Below, piece by piece: positions 1 to 5,369 of a DNA stretch of 5,369 bases. This stretch comes from an uncultured Lachnospiraceae bacterium (lineage in GTDB: Bacteria > Bacillota > Clostridia > Lachnospirales > Lachnospiraceae): assembly GCA_947175845.1 (NCBI GenBank), contig CAMWOK010000219.1, positions 1 through 5,369 on the forward strand, read 5' to 3'. Every line of letters starts with the position of its first letter. Within the stretch, counting starts at the first letter, position 1. The notes below the pieces were generated by a model, which saw only the letters and a program-made list of their open reading frames with translations, was not told the DNA's origin and searched no databases. The position numbers and the translations under genes were made by a program.

Positions 1-1232
1 TCATTGTACGAGTGGCCCGAAAAGCGCTCATAGTCCGCGCGGGTCATCACATAGAGCATCCCCATATCCGCAAAGCCGTACGTCGGGTCCGTGTTGTCAA
101 AGCGCTCCACCACATTTCCCCTGCGGTGCGTCACGACCACGATATTAGAATAATCTGACATATATGTCACATTTCGGTTCTGTTCTTCTGCCGCTGCGGC
201 CATCTGTTCCATCAGAAACTGCCTGTCCCCGCTTTTGGGGATCGCGTCAAAATAGAGCGTCGCGCCGATCTCCTGCTCAAAATTGCTGTTCAGCGAATCC
301 TCCACGCCCGCATACAGACACACCGTTGTCGATATCATCACAAGCACCATCGTGGAGAGCACACAGATATTTGCAAGTCCCACCGCGTTTCGTTTCATGC
401 GGTAAAGCATACCCGAAACCGCGATAAAATGTGTCGTCTGATAATAGTACGCCTTGTTCTTTTTCAGCAGCTTCAACACCGCGATGCTCACGGACACAAA
501 GAGCACATACGTCCCTGCGATCACGAGAATTACCGCCACAAAAAACAGATTCACCGCCTCGAGGACATTTTCAGTCGTCACCGCCAGATAGTACCCGGTC
601 AGAATGCACACAATCCCCACGCCCGCCATAAACCACTTCGCCCGCGGCTCGCGCTCCCCCACACTGTCCCCGTGCAGCAGCGCGATCGGGTCCGCAAGCT
701 TCACCTGCACAAAGTTGTACAGAAGCATCACCATGTATATCAAACCAAACAGCTCCGCCGTCTGCAGACAGCCCCATCCGGAGATATAAAATGGAATACT
801 TTCTGACAGTCCTGTCAGTTTGTACAAAAACATGGACACAAGCTTGTTGAACACAATCCCCGCCAGAAGGCCGCCGCAGACGGAAAGCGCGTAGAGTATC
901 GCCGCCTCCCACGCCATCACCTTCGCGATATGCTTCTTCTCCATGCCGAGAATATTGTAGACCCCCAGCTCCTTTTTGCGCCGCTTCATCACAAAGCTGT
1001 TCGTGTAAAACAGAAAAATACTCGCGCACGCGCCCACAACCACTACGCCCATAGTCAGCACTATCTGCAGCATCCCCGCGCCGCGCATCTTCGCGACGCC
1101 CGCACTGCCCTGAATGGCGCGCATAATATAGAACATCATGGCGGACACCATCCCCGCCAGCAGATACGGCACATAAAACTGCCCGTTGTTTCTCAGGTTG
1201 GTCACAGCCAGCCTGCAATACAAATGATTCAT
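1..1232 (-). CDS. FtsX/BceB-type ABC transporter permease, 3' end cut off by the window
   Basis: Membrane subunit of the ABC transporter whose ATPase lies just upstream. The frame stays open from an ATG at 1232-1230 to the left edge, giving 410 codons with no stop. The start is supported by an AGGGGGAG ribosome binding site about 4 bases before it. Hydrophobic segments lie near residues 19-40, 56-77, 108-130, 150-174, 199-217, 228-252 and 282-306. After segment 2 comes the typical FtsX/BceB stretch FYTNSFVMKRRKKELGVYN (about residues 75-93) followed by ILGM. From about residue 307 the protein becomes hydrophilic, which fits the start of the large extracellular domain that BceB proteins carry between segments 7 and 8. 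BceB proteins usually have about 620-680 residues and ten segments, so roughly the last third is missing here. Family membership is clear. The substrate (bacitracin, lantibiotic or other envelope-active peptide) is inference. Co-transcribed with the ATPase across a 48-bp gap. Confidence 0.93.
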   Translation of the reverse strand, partial: MNHLYCRLAVTNLRNNGQFYVPYLLAGMVSAMMFYIMRAIQGSAGVAKMRGAGMLQIVLTMGVVVVGACASIFLFYTNSFVMKRRKKELGVYNILGMEKKHIAKVMAWEAAILYALSVCGGLLAGIVFNKLVSMFLYKLTGLSESIPFYISGWGCLQTAELFGLIYMVMLLYNFVQVKLADPIALLHGDSVGEREPRAKWFMAGVGIVCILTGYYLAVTTENVLEAVNLFFVAVILVIAGTYVLFVSVSIAVLKLLKKNKAYYYQTTHFIAVSGMLYRMKRNAVGLANICVLSTMVLVMISTTVCLYAGVEDSLNSNFEQEIGATLYFDAIPKSGDRQFLMEQMAAAAEEQNRNVTYMSDYSNIVVVTHRRGNVVERFDNTDPTYGFADMGMLYVMTRADYERFSGHSYN

Positions 1233-1280
1233 GACACTCCCCCTGTTATTCCTTTCCCGTAACCCTGCAAGAAATCGCAT

Positions 1281-2039
1281 TCAGCCCGTCTTCTGCGTGA
1301 GCACCGTCAGCGTATCCGAAATCCTTGCGTACAGCTGTTCGTTTGACAGCTCCCCGCGGTACAGCTGATGAAATACCTCACCGTCCTTGATAAACAAAAT
1401 GCGGTCGGCGCAGCTCGCCGCCTGGGTGCTGTGCGTAACCATCAGAATCGTCTGCCCGTCGCTGTTAATCTCCCGAAACACCCTGAGCAGCTCCGCCGAC
1501 GCCTTCGAGTCGAGCGCTCCCGTCGGCTCGTCCGCCAGAATCAGCTGCGGGTTTGTGATGATCGCCCGCGCCACCGCCGTTCGCTGCTTCTGCCCGCCCG
1601 AGACCTCGTAGGGATACTTTGCCAGAAGCCCGGCAATGCCAAGCCTGCCCGCAATCGGCGCAAGGCGCTGCTCCATCTCCGCCACCGCCTTTCCCTGCAG
1701 CACAAGCGGCAGCAAAATGTTATCCTTGAGCGAGAAATTGTCCAGCAGATTAAAATCCTGAAACACAAAACCAAGATTATCGCGCCGAAACGCCGAGATC
1801 TCCTTCTCCCGGATCGCCGTCAGATTCTTTCCGTTCAGCAGAACCGCGCCGCCCGTCGGCCTGTCGAGCGCCGCCAGAATATTCAAGAGGGTCGTCTTGC
1901 CCGAGCCCGACTCCCCCATAATCGCCACATACTCGCCCTCCTCCACCACAAAATTCATGTTTGAGAGCGCCTGCACCTTCGCGCTGCCAAAACGGGTCGT
2001 GTAGATTTTGCTCACATTTTTTACCTCTAAGATTGCCAT
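1281..2039 (-). CDS. ABC transporter ATP-binding protein, BceA/MacB-like (LolD-type)
   Basis: Cytoplasmic ATPase of 252 residues that powers the downstream FtsX-type permease. All nucleotide-binding motifs are intact: Walker A GESGSGKT (residues 42-49), Q-loop Q94 in FVFQDFNLLD, signature SGGQKQR (147-153), Walker B LILADE (166-171) with catalytic E171 and D-loop ALD (175-177), and switch histidine H203 in MVTHS. The spacing and the LADEPTGALD wording match the peptide-export/MacB-LolD-BceA class rather than importers. The chosen start is the ATG at 2039-2037, preceded by AAAGGCAGGACAG as ribosome binding site; it begins MAILEVKNVSKIY, the usual family start. A GTG at 2063 would add eight residues and lacks a good site. 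Stop TGA at 1283-1281. First gene of a two-gene operon. A two-component system often accompanies such pairs but none is visible here. Resistance to or sensing of antimicrobial peptides is the likely role, by family. Confidence 0.96.
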   Translation of the reverse strand: MAILEVKNVSKIYTTRFGSAKVQALSNMNFVVEEGEYVAIMGESGSGKTTLLNILAALDRPTGGAVLLNGKNLTAIREKEISAFRRDNLGFVFQDFNLLDNFSLKDNILLPLVLQGKAVAEMEQRLAPIAGRLGIAGLLAKYPYEVSGGQKQRTAVARAIITNPQLILADEPTGALDSKASAELLRVFREINSDGQTILMVTHSTQAASCADRILFIKDGEVFHQLYRGELSNEQLYARISDTLTVLTQKTG

Positions 2040-2143
2040 AGTCTGTCCTGCCTTTCTAAACACATTGCTTTCTGATTCCAGAAATTGACTGCCAGCCTGC
2101 GCACCCGCGCCGGAAGCATACCTTTATCTTTCGTTCCCTGTCA

Positions 2144-2158
2144 TGGATATCATATCCA
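2144..2158. promoter_or_regulatory. Perfect 7-1-7 palindrome in the ABC leader, possible operator
   Basis: TGGATAT C ATATCCA is an exact 15-bp dyad. It lies about 105 bases upstream of the ATPase start and about 35-45 bases downstream of the candidate transcription start, where a repressor could act. CTG and CAG just outside extend it imperfectly. A 7-1-7 layout is used by Fur-family regulators, but the bases match the Fur consensus only at the edges and centre, so no regulator is assigned. As RNA it could form only a small hairpin. Confidence 0.4.
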
Positions 2159-2198
2159 CAGACTGCAAACCTTCCTCTTTCTTCTGCTCTGTGACTAT

Positions 2199-2204
2199 AG
2201 TATA
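2199..2204 (-). promoter_or_regulatory. Candidate -10 element of the ABC transporter operon
   Basis: Read on the minus strand the hexamer is TATACT, five of six bases of the sigma-A -10 consensus, within TTTTGATATACTATAG. At 17 bp upstream the hexamer is TAGCGG, which bears no resemblance to TTGACA. A weak -35 suggests activator dependence, in keeping with the BceR-like dyad about 60 bp further upstream. Transcription would start near 2191, leaving a leader of about 150 bases. Confidence 0.4.
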
Positions 2205-2220
2205 TCAAAAAAGGAAACGG

Positions 2221-2279
2221 CCCGCTATTTCATAAGCTTACATTTTCCGCTTATTTCTTGCACTTCTGTAAGAAATAGC
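2221..2279. repeat. Nested direct and inverted GAAATA(A)GCGG repeats around the BceR-like dyad
   Basis: On the minus strand GAAATAAGCGG (2257-2247) and GAAATAGCGG (2231-2222) form a direct repeat about 26 bases apart. The later copy is also an exact inverted partner of GAAATAGC at 2272-2279 (plus strand GCTATTTC at 2224-2231). The same 8-mer therefore occurs in both orientations around the operator-like core, which suggests more than one protein-binding position upstream of the ABC promoter. Confidence 0.5.
2252..2277. promoter_or_regulatory. BceR-like operator dyad upstream of the ABC operon
   Basis: An inverted repeat with arms TATTTCTTGCA and TGTAAGAAATA (one mismatch in 11) around a 4-base centre. 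Its core on the minus strand is TTACA-GAAG-TGCAA. BceR-type response regulators that control bceAB-like transporters are known to bind TNACA-N4-TGTAA; this core has the exact 4-base spacing and one deviation. Position about 70 bp upstream of the inferred ABC transcription start suits an activator. A further TGTAA half-site on the minus strand lies at 2237-2241. The match is seen; binding by a BceR homologue is inference. Confidence 0.5.
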
Positions 2280-2299
2280 ACAGTATTGCACAGATATCC

Positions 2300-2342
2300 G
2301 GCACGATTTTTACTGTTATTAATTTTATTCTGTAATTGTGCC
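2300..2342. promoter_or_regulatory. Dyad directly upstream of the feo promoter
   Basis: Arms GGCACGATT (2300-2308) and AATTGTGCC (2334-2342) are complementary at eight of nine positions, with a 25-base AT-rich centre that contains TTATTAATTTTATT. The right arm ends seven bases before the -35 hexamer. It may be a regulator site or loop for feo. No clear match to a Fur, DtxR or IdeR consensus was found by eye. Confidence 0.3.
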
Positions 2343-2348
2343 AGCTTC

Positions 2349-2377
2349 TTGTTTTTTTTCGCCATATCCTCTAAAAT
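2349..2377 (+). promoter_or_regulatory. Sigma-A-type promoter of feoAB
   Basis: A -35 TTGTTT at 2349-2354 and a -10 TAAAAT at 2372-2377 are separated by exactly 17 bp. Transcription would start near 2384, giving a leader of about 40 bases before the ATG at 2425. This start lies very close to a TTG at 2389, which makes that TTG an unlikely start codon. Confidence 0.7.
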
Positions 2378-2424
2378 AGTAATGGAGTTTGAATGAAAAA
2401 CTGGTGGCAAACGAGGAGATTATT

Positions 2425-4764
2425 ATGACACTAAAAGAACTTGAGATCGGAAAATCAGCTACAGTGAAAAGTGTCGGAGGCGAAGGCGCACTCAGACAGC
2501 ATTTTCTGGATATGGGTGTAATTCCCGGCGCGGAAATCACAGTGGTAAAACTTGCACCGATGGGAGATCCTATCGAGCTGCGCATCCACGGCTATGAACT
2601 TACGCTTCGTCTCGCTGACGCCGCACAGATCACGGTGGAACCTGTTACATCAAACGCGCCTTCCAGGAAAAGAACACCCAGAAAGACCCCGCACCCCGGG
2701 CTGGGCGAGGAGGGAATTTTTCACCCGAAAGGCAGCGGCGAACCCCTTCCGGAAGGGACACAGCTGACCTTCGCGCTTGTCGGCAATCAAAACTGTGGCA
2801 AAACCACGCTGTTCAACCAGCTGACTGGTTCCAAACAGCATGTGGGCAACTTTCCCGGCGTCACTGTCGACCGCAAGGACGGTGCGATACGCGGCTACGC
2901 CCACACAGAAATCACAGATCTGCCCGGGATCTATTCTATGTCTCCCTACTCCAGCGAAGAGCTGGTTTCCCGGGATTTTGTGCTGAATGCGCACCCCAGG
3001 GGAATCATCAACATTGTCGATGCCACAAATATTGAACGCAATCTGTATCTGACCATGCAGCTTCTTGAGATGGGTGTACCGACCGTGGTCGCACTCAACA
3101 TGATGGATGAGATGGCCGGAAATGGTGGAACGGTGGACGTCAATGCCATGGAGTCCATGCTGGGCGTACCTGTAGTCCCCATTTCAGCCGCCAAAAACCA
3201 GGGTGTGGACGAGTTGATCAAACATGCTCTGCACATCGCCAAATATCAGGAGAAGCCACTGCGCCAGGATTTTTGTGACCAAAATGACAATGGCGGAGCT
3301 GTCCACCGCTGTCTGCATGCAGTTGTTCATCTGATTGAGGATCACGCACTGCAGGCTGAAATCCCTGTGCGGTTTGCCGCCAGCAAGATCGTTGAGGGCG
3401 ACCGTCTTATCCTGGACCGTCTCAATCTGGATCAGAATGAAAAGGAGACGCTGGAACACATCATTCTTCAGATGGAAAAAGAGCGCGGTCTGGACCGCAG
3501 CGCCTCCATCGCTGATATGCGCTTTAGCTATATTCACAAACTATGCGGCCAATGCGTGACCAGACCACACGAGAGCAAGGAACATCTGCGCAGCCAGCGC
3601 CTGGATCAGGTTCTCACCGGGAAATACACTGCCATCCCTGTGTTTATCGGCATCATGGGACTGGTATTCTTCCTGACCTTCAACGTGATCGGGGCGTGGC
3701 TGCAGAACCTGCTTGCAGGCGGCATCGAAGCGCTTGCAAGCCTCGTCGACAGCCTCATGACCAAAGGCAGCGTCAACGAGGCAATCCACAGTCTGGTTAT
3801 CGACGGGATTTTCGAGGGAGTCGGCAGCGTGCTCAGTTTTCTGCCCGTCATTGTCACAATGTTTTTTTTCCTGTCCCTGCTAGAAGACAGCGGATACATC
3901 GCGCGCGTCGCTTTCTTCATGGATAAGCTGCTGCGTAAGATCGGGTTGTCCGGGCGAAGTATTGTGCCCATGCTGATCGGTTTTGGGTGTACCGTGCCCG
4001 CAGTCATGTCCACCCGCACACTGCCGAGCGAGCGCGACCGCAAAATGACCATCCTGCTGACGCCTTTTATGAGCTGCACCGCCAAACTGCCAATCTATGC
4101 ATTTTTTGTAAATGCATTTTTTCCCCGGCAGGGCGGACTGATCATCACCGGCATCTATCTGCTTGGTATCTTTGTTGGTATCCTCGCAGCACTGTTCCTC
4201 AAGAAAACAAAGTTCAGGGGAGAAGCTGTTCCGTTCGTGATGGAGCTTCCAAATTACCGTATGCCAGGCGCCCGCAATGTAATGCTGCTCCTGTGGGAAA
4301 AAGCAAAAGATTTTCTGCAGAGGGCGTTCTCCGTCATATTGATTGCAACAATCATCGTGTGGTTCCTGCAAAGCTTTGATTTTCATTTTGATATGGTATC
4401 AGATTCGCATGACAGTATTCTCGCAGCGATCGCCGGCCTGCTCGCCCCGCTCTTCAAACCGCTTGGCCTTGGAGACTGGCGCATCTGCACTGCACTCATC
4501 AGCGGTTTTATGGCAAAGGAGAGCGTTGTCTCTGTGCTGGAAGTCCTATATGGCAGCGAAGGCGGTGTAACGGCAGCGATGAGCGCCGTGGCCGCGTCCT
4601 CCCTTCTTGTATTCAGCCTGCTCTACACGCCCTGCGTGGCTGCCGTCGCTTCCATCAAGCGGGAACTCGGACGGAAATGGGCACTGTATGTCATTCTATG
4701 GCAATGCGCCATCGCATGGCTTGCCGCCCTGGCTGTACGCCTCCTCGGGGGAATATTTGTATAA
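2425..4764 (+). CDS. feoB: Fused FeoA-FeoB ferrous iron transport protein
   Basis: Inner-membrane GTPase-linked Fe(II) importer of 779 residues. The start is the ATG at 2425, preceded by GAGGAG seven bases upstream; an in-frame TTG at 2389 would add 12 residues and lacks support. Residues 1-75 form an FeoA (SH3-like) domain: MTLKELEIGK, then FLDMGVIPGAEI and IELRIHGYELTLR. A basic, proline-rich linker follows (about 76-113). The FeoB G domain has G1 GNQNCGKT (120-127), G2 threonine in FPGVTVDRKDG (near 147), G3 DLPG (165-168), G4 NMMD (225-228) and G5 SAA (254-256), followed by a helical GDI-like region to about 395. The membrane part carries both Gate motifs, GFGCTVPAVMSTR (519-531) and SCTAKLPIY (550-558), ELPNYRMP (607-614), GFMAKESVV (694-702) and YTPCVAA (734-740). 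The conserved Gate cysteines C522 and C551 are present. Separate FeoA and FeoB proteins together would give about this length. No FeoC or Cys-rich FeoB-associated gene follows; a terminator does. Confidence 0.98.
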   Translation: MTLKELEIGKSATVKSVGGEGALRQHFLDMGVIPGAEITVVKLAPMGDPIELRIHGYELTLRLADAAQITVEPVTSNAPSRKRTPRKTPHPGLGEEGIFHPKGSGEPLPEGTQLTFALVGNQNCGKTTLFNQLTGSKQHVGNFPGVTVDRKDGAIRGYAHTEITDLPGIYSMSPYSSEELVSRDFVLNAHPRGIINIVDATNIERNLYLTMQLLEMGVPTVVALNMMDEMAGNGGTVDVNAMESMLGVPVVPISAAKNQGVDELIKHALHIAKYQEKPLRQDFCDQNDNGGAVHRCLHAVVHLIEDHALQAEIPVRFAASKIVEGDRLILDRLNLDQNEKETLEHIILQMEKERGLDRSASIADMRFSYIHKLCGQCVTRPHESKEHLRSQRLDQVLTGKYTAIPVFIGIMGLVFFLTFNVIGAWLQNLLAGGIEALASLVDSLMTKGSVNEAIHSLVIDGIFEGVGSVLSFLPVIVTMFFFLSLLEDSGYIARVAFFMDKLLRKIGLSGRSIVPMLIGFGCTVPAVMSTRTLPSERDRKMTILLTPFMSCTAKLPIYAFFVNAFFPRQGGLIITGIYLLGIFVGILAALFLKKTKFRGEAVPFVMELPNYRMPGARNVMLLLWEKAKDFLQRAFSVILIATIIVWFLQSFDFHFDMVSDSHDSILAAIAGLLAPLFKPLGLGDWRICTALISGFMAKESVVSVLEVLYGSEGGVTAAMSAVAASSLLVFSLLYTPCVAAVASIKRELGRKWALYVILWQCAIAWLAALAVRLLGGIFV

Positions 4765-4787
4765 AGCTCTGTAACAGTTCACGGCGA

Positions 4788-4820
4788 AACGCCTACCACA
4801 GACATGGTAGGCGTTTTTTT
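4788..4820 (+). terminator. Intrinsic terminator of feoAB
   Basis: A perfect 11-bp stem AACGCCTACCA (4788-4798) / TGGTAGGCGTT (4805-4815) with a 6-base loop runs into a T tract ending at 4820. It begins 23 bases after the feoB stop codon, so feoAB is probably transcribed alone. Confidence 0.93.
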
Positions 4821-4929
4821 AACCGCCATCCTTCAAGCAATATGTCTCGGATTTCTTTCAGATAAGACTTGCCCGCAAGTACCCCCTGCTGCCAGTCAAT
4901 CCTCTTTAACAATCTGCGCGTATAAAATC
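4821..4929. other. Gap between the two convergent terminators, no convincing gene
   Basis: About 110 bases between the feo terminator and the tRNA terminator. A minus-strand frame is open from 4927 to a stop at 4793 but has no ATG, no ribosome binding site, and runs into the feo terminator. Nothing else stands out. Confidence 0.6.
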
Positions 4930-4956
4930 AAAAAAACCTGAAAAATTTCAGGTTTT
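4930..4956 (-). terminator. Intrinsic terminator of the tRNA operon
   Basis: On the minus strand AAAACCTGA / TCAGGTTTT (plus positions 4948-4956 and 4933-4941) forms a 9-bp stem with a 6-base loop, followed by a T tract (complement of 4930-4936). It lies six bases after the tRNA-Cys 3' end and faces the feo terminator, so the two units converge. Confidence 0.85.
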
Positions 4957-4961
4957 CACAG

Positions 4962-5032
4962 AGGCGCAGATCGGATTTGAACCGGTGATCAGGGAGTTGC
5001 AGTCCCATGCCTTACCACTTGGCTACTGCGCC
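4962..5032 (-). tRNA. tRNA-Cys (anticodon GCA)
   Basis: A 71-base cloverleaf. The acceptor stem GGCGCAG / CTGCGCC pairs fully, the discriminator is T73 as expected for tRNA-Cys, the D arm is GCC-AAGTGGTAA-GGC, and the anticodon loop is CTGCAAC with GCA. The T arm is ACCGG-TTCAAAT-CCGAT. Two pairs are irregular: T27 with T43 at the top of the anticodon stem, and C50 with A64 in the T stem. CCA is not encoded. Second gene of a two-tRNA unit, 75 bases after tRNA-Asn. Confidence 0.94.
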
Positions 5033-5078
5033 ATACAATATTATATGCATATCACTGCATTTTGATGACAAAATTTAC

Positions 5079-5098
5079 TGAATCTAAAAATAGATTCA
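5079..5098 (-). repeat. Perfect hairpin between the two tRNA genes
   Basis: TGAATCTA and TAGATTCA are exact complements around AAAA, an 8-bp stem with a 4-base loop. It lies in the 75-base spacer, 9 bases after the tRNA-Asn 3' end. In the minus-strand transcript the loop is UUUU. There is no T tract after it, so it is more likely a processing or 3'-trimming structure than a terminator. Confidence 0.6.
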
Positions 5099-5107
5099 AT
5101 GAAGGAA

Positions 5108-5179
5108 CTCCCCGAGTTGGGCTCGAACCAACAACCCCGCGGTTAACAGCCGCGTGCTCTACCATTGAGCTATCGAGGA
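5108..5179 (-). tRNA. tRNA-Asn (anticodon GTT)
   Basis: A 72-base cloverleaf with acceptor TCCTCGA / TCGGGGA (one G-T wobble) and discriminator G. The D arm is GCTC-AATGGTA-GAGC, the anticodon arm is CGCGG-CTGTTAA-CCGCG with GTT, and the T arm is GTTGG-TTCGAGC-CCAAC. All stems are otherwise fully paired. CCA is not encoded and must be added after transcription. First of two tRNA genes transcribed leftwards. Confidence 0.96.
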
Positions 5180-5369
5180 AAATCTCTCTGCCTTGCAGAG
5201 TAATCTATAGGTAAATCAGGAATATATTTTTGATAAAAAGTATTCCCTCAAAACCGAACACAAAAATCTTTAATCTTTCTTCGTCTATACGTTATTCCAT
5301 CTGTCCACAATTTTAAACAGTCTCTTTCCATTTCTCTGGCAGATGCTTCCTCTCTTCTGATTCCACTCT
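5180..5369. other. Upstream region of the tRNA operon with rRNA-spacer-like motif
   Basis: No convincing gene in these 190 bases. On the minus strand GTTCGGTTTTGAGGGAAT (5259-5242) resembles the box found in leader or spacer DNA of Firmicute rRNA operons. An imperfect hairpin, GGAATA...TTTTT-GAT-AAAAA...TATTCC, spans 5219-5246. A second hairpin, CTCTGC-CTT-GCAGAG, lies at 5186-5200, six bases before the tRNA-Asn 5' end. No 16S or 5S rRNA sequence is recognisable. Short open minus-strand frames enter from the right edge, but none can be shown to be a gene. Confidence 0.45.

Larger units (their letters stand above)
2040..2424. other. Divergent AT-rich regulatory region between the ABC operon and feoAB
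   Basis: This 385-bp stretch has no convincing gene on either strand. It separates the leftward ABC operon from the rightward feo gene. The ABC leader half (about 2040-2190) has a polypyrimidine tract on the plus strand and a perfect palindrome at 2144-2158. The central part (2221-2279) has nested inverted and direct repeats including a BceR-like dyad. The feo-proximal part has a dyad at 2300-2342 and a sigma-A-type promoter at 2349-2377. Its base composition is clearly more AT-rich than the flanking genes. Confidence 0.8.

Noticed and set aside
571..1218. 215-residue minus-strand ORF with low-complexity Gly/Arg-rich translation
   Set aside because: It lies inside the permease gene in another frame; the permease frame has FtsX motifs and membrane segments.
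2040..2063. GTG at 2063 as the ATPase start
   Set aside because: The extra eight residues are not family-like, and the ATG at 2039 has a ribosome binding site and the usual MAILEVKNVSK start.
2027..2119. 30-codon minus-strand ORF overlapping the ATPase start, possible leader peptide
   Set aside because: Its AAAGG is only one base from the ATG, and the peptide has no recognisable feature.
2389..2424. TTG start giving a 791-residue FeoAB
   Set aside because: The likely transcription start is near 2384, leaving no room for a ribosome binding site. The ATG at 2425 has GAGGAG at good spacing and starts the FeoA domain correctly.
4793..4927. Minus-strand open frame between the two terminators
   Set aside because: No ATG or ribosome binding site, and its end lies within the feo terminator stem. 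The protein-like composition is probably chance or a remnant.
5043..5052. ATATGCATAT 10-bp palindrome in the tRNA spacer
   Set aside because: Short and AT-rich, overlapping the TATAAT; likely chance.
5253..5369. Minus-strand frame entering from the right edge, ending at a TGA near 5253
   Set aside because: About 39 codons of purine-rich sequence overlapping the rRNA-spacer-like box. No family is recognisable, and two other frames are also open for part of the stretch.
1..5369. CRISPR array, insertion sequence, phage attachment site or defence genes
   Set aside because: No regularly spaced repeats, transposase or integrase motifs were found. The tRNA genes show no duplicated 3' end that would mark an integration site.

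Overview
The window looks like chromosomal DNA from an anaerobic, moderately GC-rich Clostridia-type Firmicute, possibly Lachnospiraceae. This is inferred from a BceAB-type transporter, a fused FeoA-FeoB protein, strong AGGAG-like ribosome binding sites, tRNA genes without an encoded CCA end, and AT-rich intergenic DNA between GC-rich genes. No species can be named from the sequence alone.

Layout, left to right. (1) Positions 1-2039, minus strand: a two-gene ABC transporter operon. The ATPase (1281-2039) is upstream and the FtsX-type permease (1-1232) follows 48 bp later and runs off the left edge, with its first 410 codons visible. The pair resembles BceAB/MacB-like Firmicute systems that respond to or detoxify cell-envelope peptides such as bacitracin, lantibiotics and defensins. 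(2) Positions 2040-2424: a divergent, AT-rich regulatory region with no convincing gene. It holds a BceR-like dyad and repeats, a candidate -10 element for the ABC operon, a perfect 15-bp palindrome in the ABC leader, a separate dyad just upstream of the feo promoter, and a good sigma-A-type promoter for feo. (3) Positions 2425-4764, plus strand: a single large gene for ferrous iron uptake in which an FeoA domain is fused in front of FeoB. A strong intrinsic terminator follows directly, so it appears to be a one-gene operon. (4) Positions 4930-5179, minus strand: tRNA-Asn(GTT) then tRNA-Cys(GCA), transcribed leftwards and closed by their own terminator, which faces the feo terminator. (5) Positions 5180-5369: no convincing gene. 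On the minus strand it carries a GTTCGGTTTTGAGGGAAT motif and hairpins resembling leader or spacer DNA of Firmicute rRNA/tRNA operons.

The feo gene and the ABC operon share an intergenic region but have separate promoters and probably separate controls. The ABC operon is probably driven by a BceR-like response regulator whose gene is not visible. Iron uptake by FeoAB would depend on its own promoter and on the dyad next to it. I see no CRISPR array, insertion sequence, phage gene or defence system. The most interesting material is regulatory (the intergenic dyads) and the small irregularities of the tRNA-Cys gene, rather than a new protein system.
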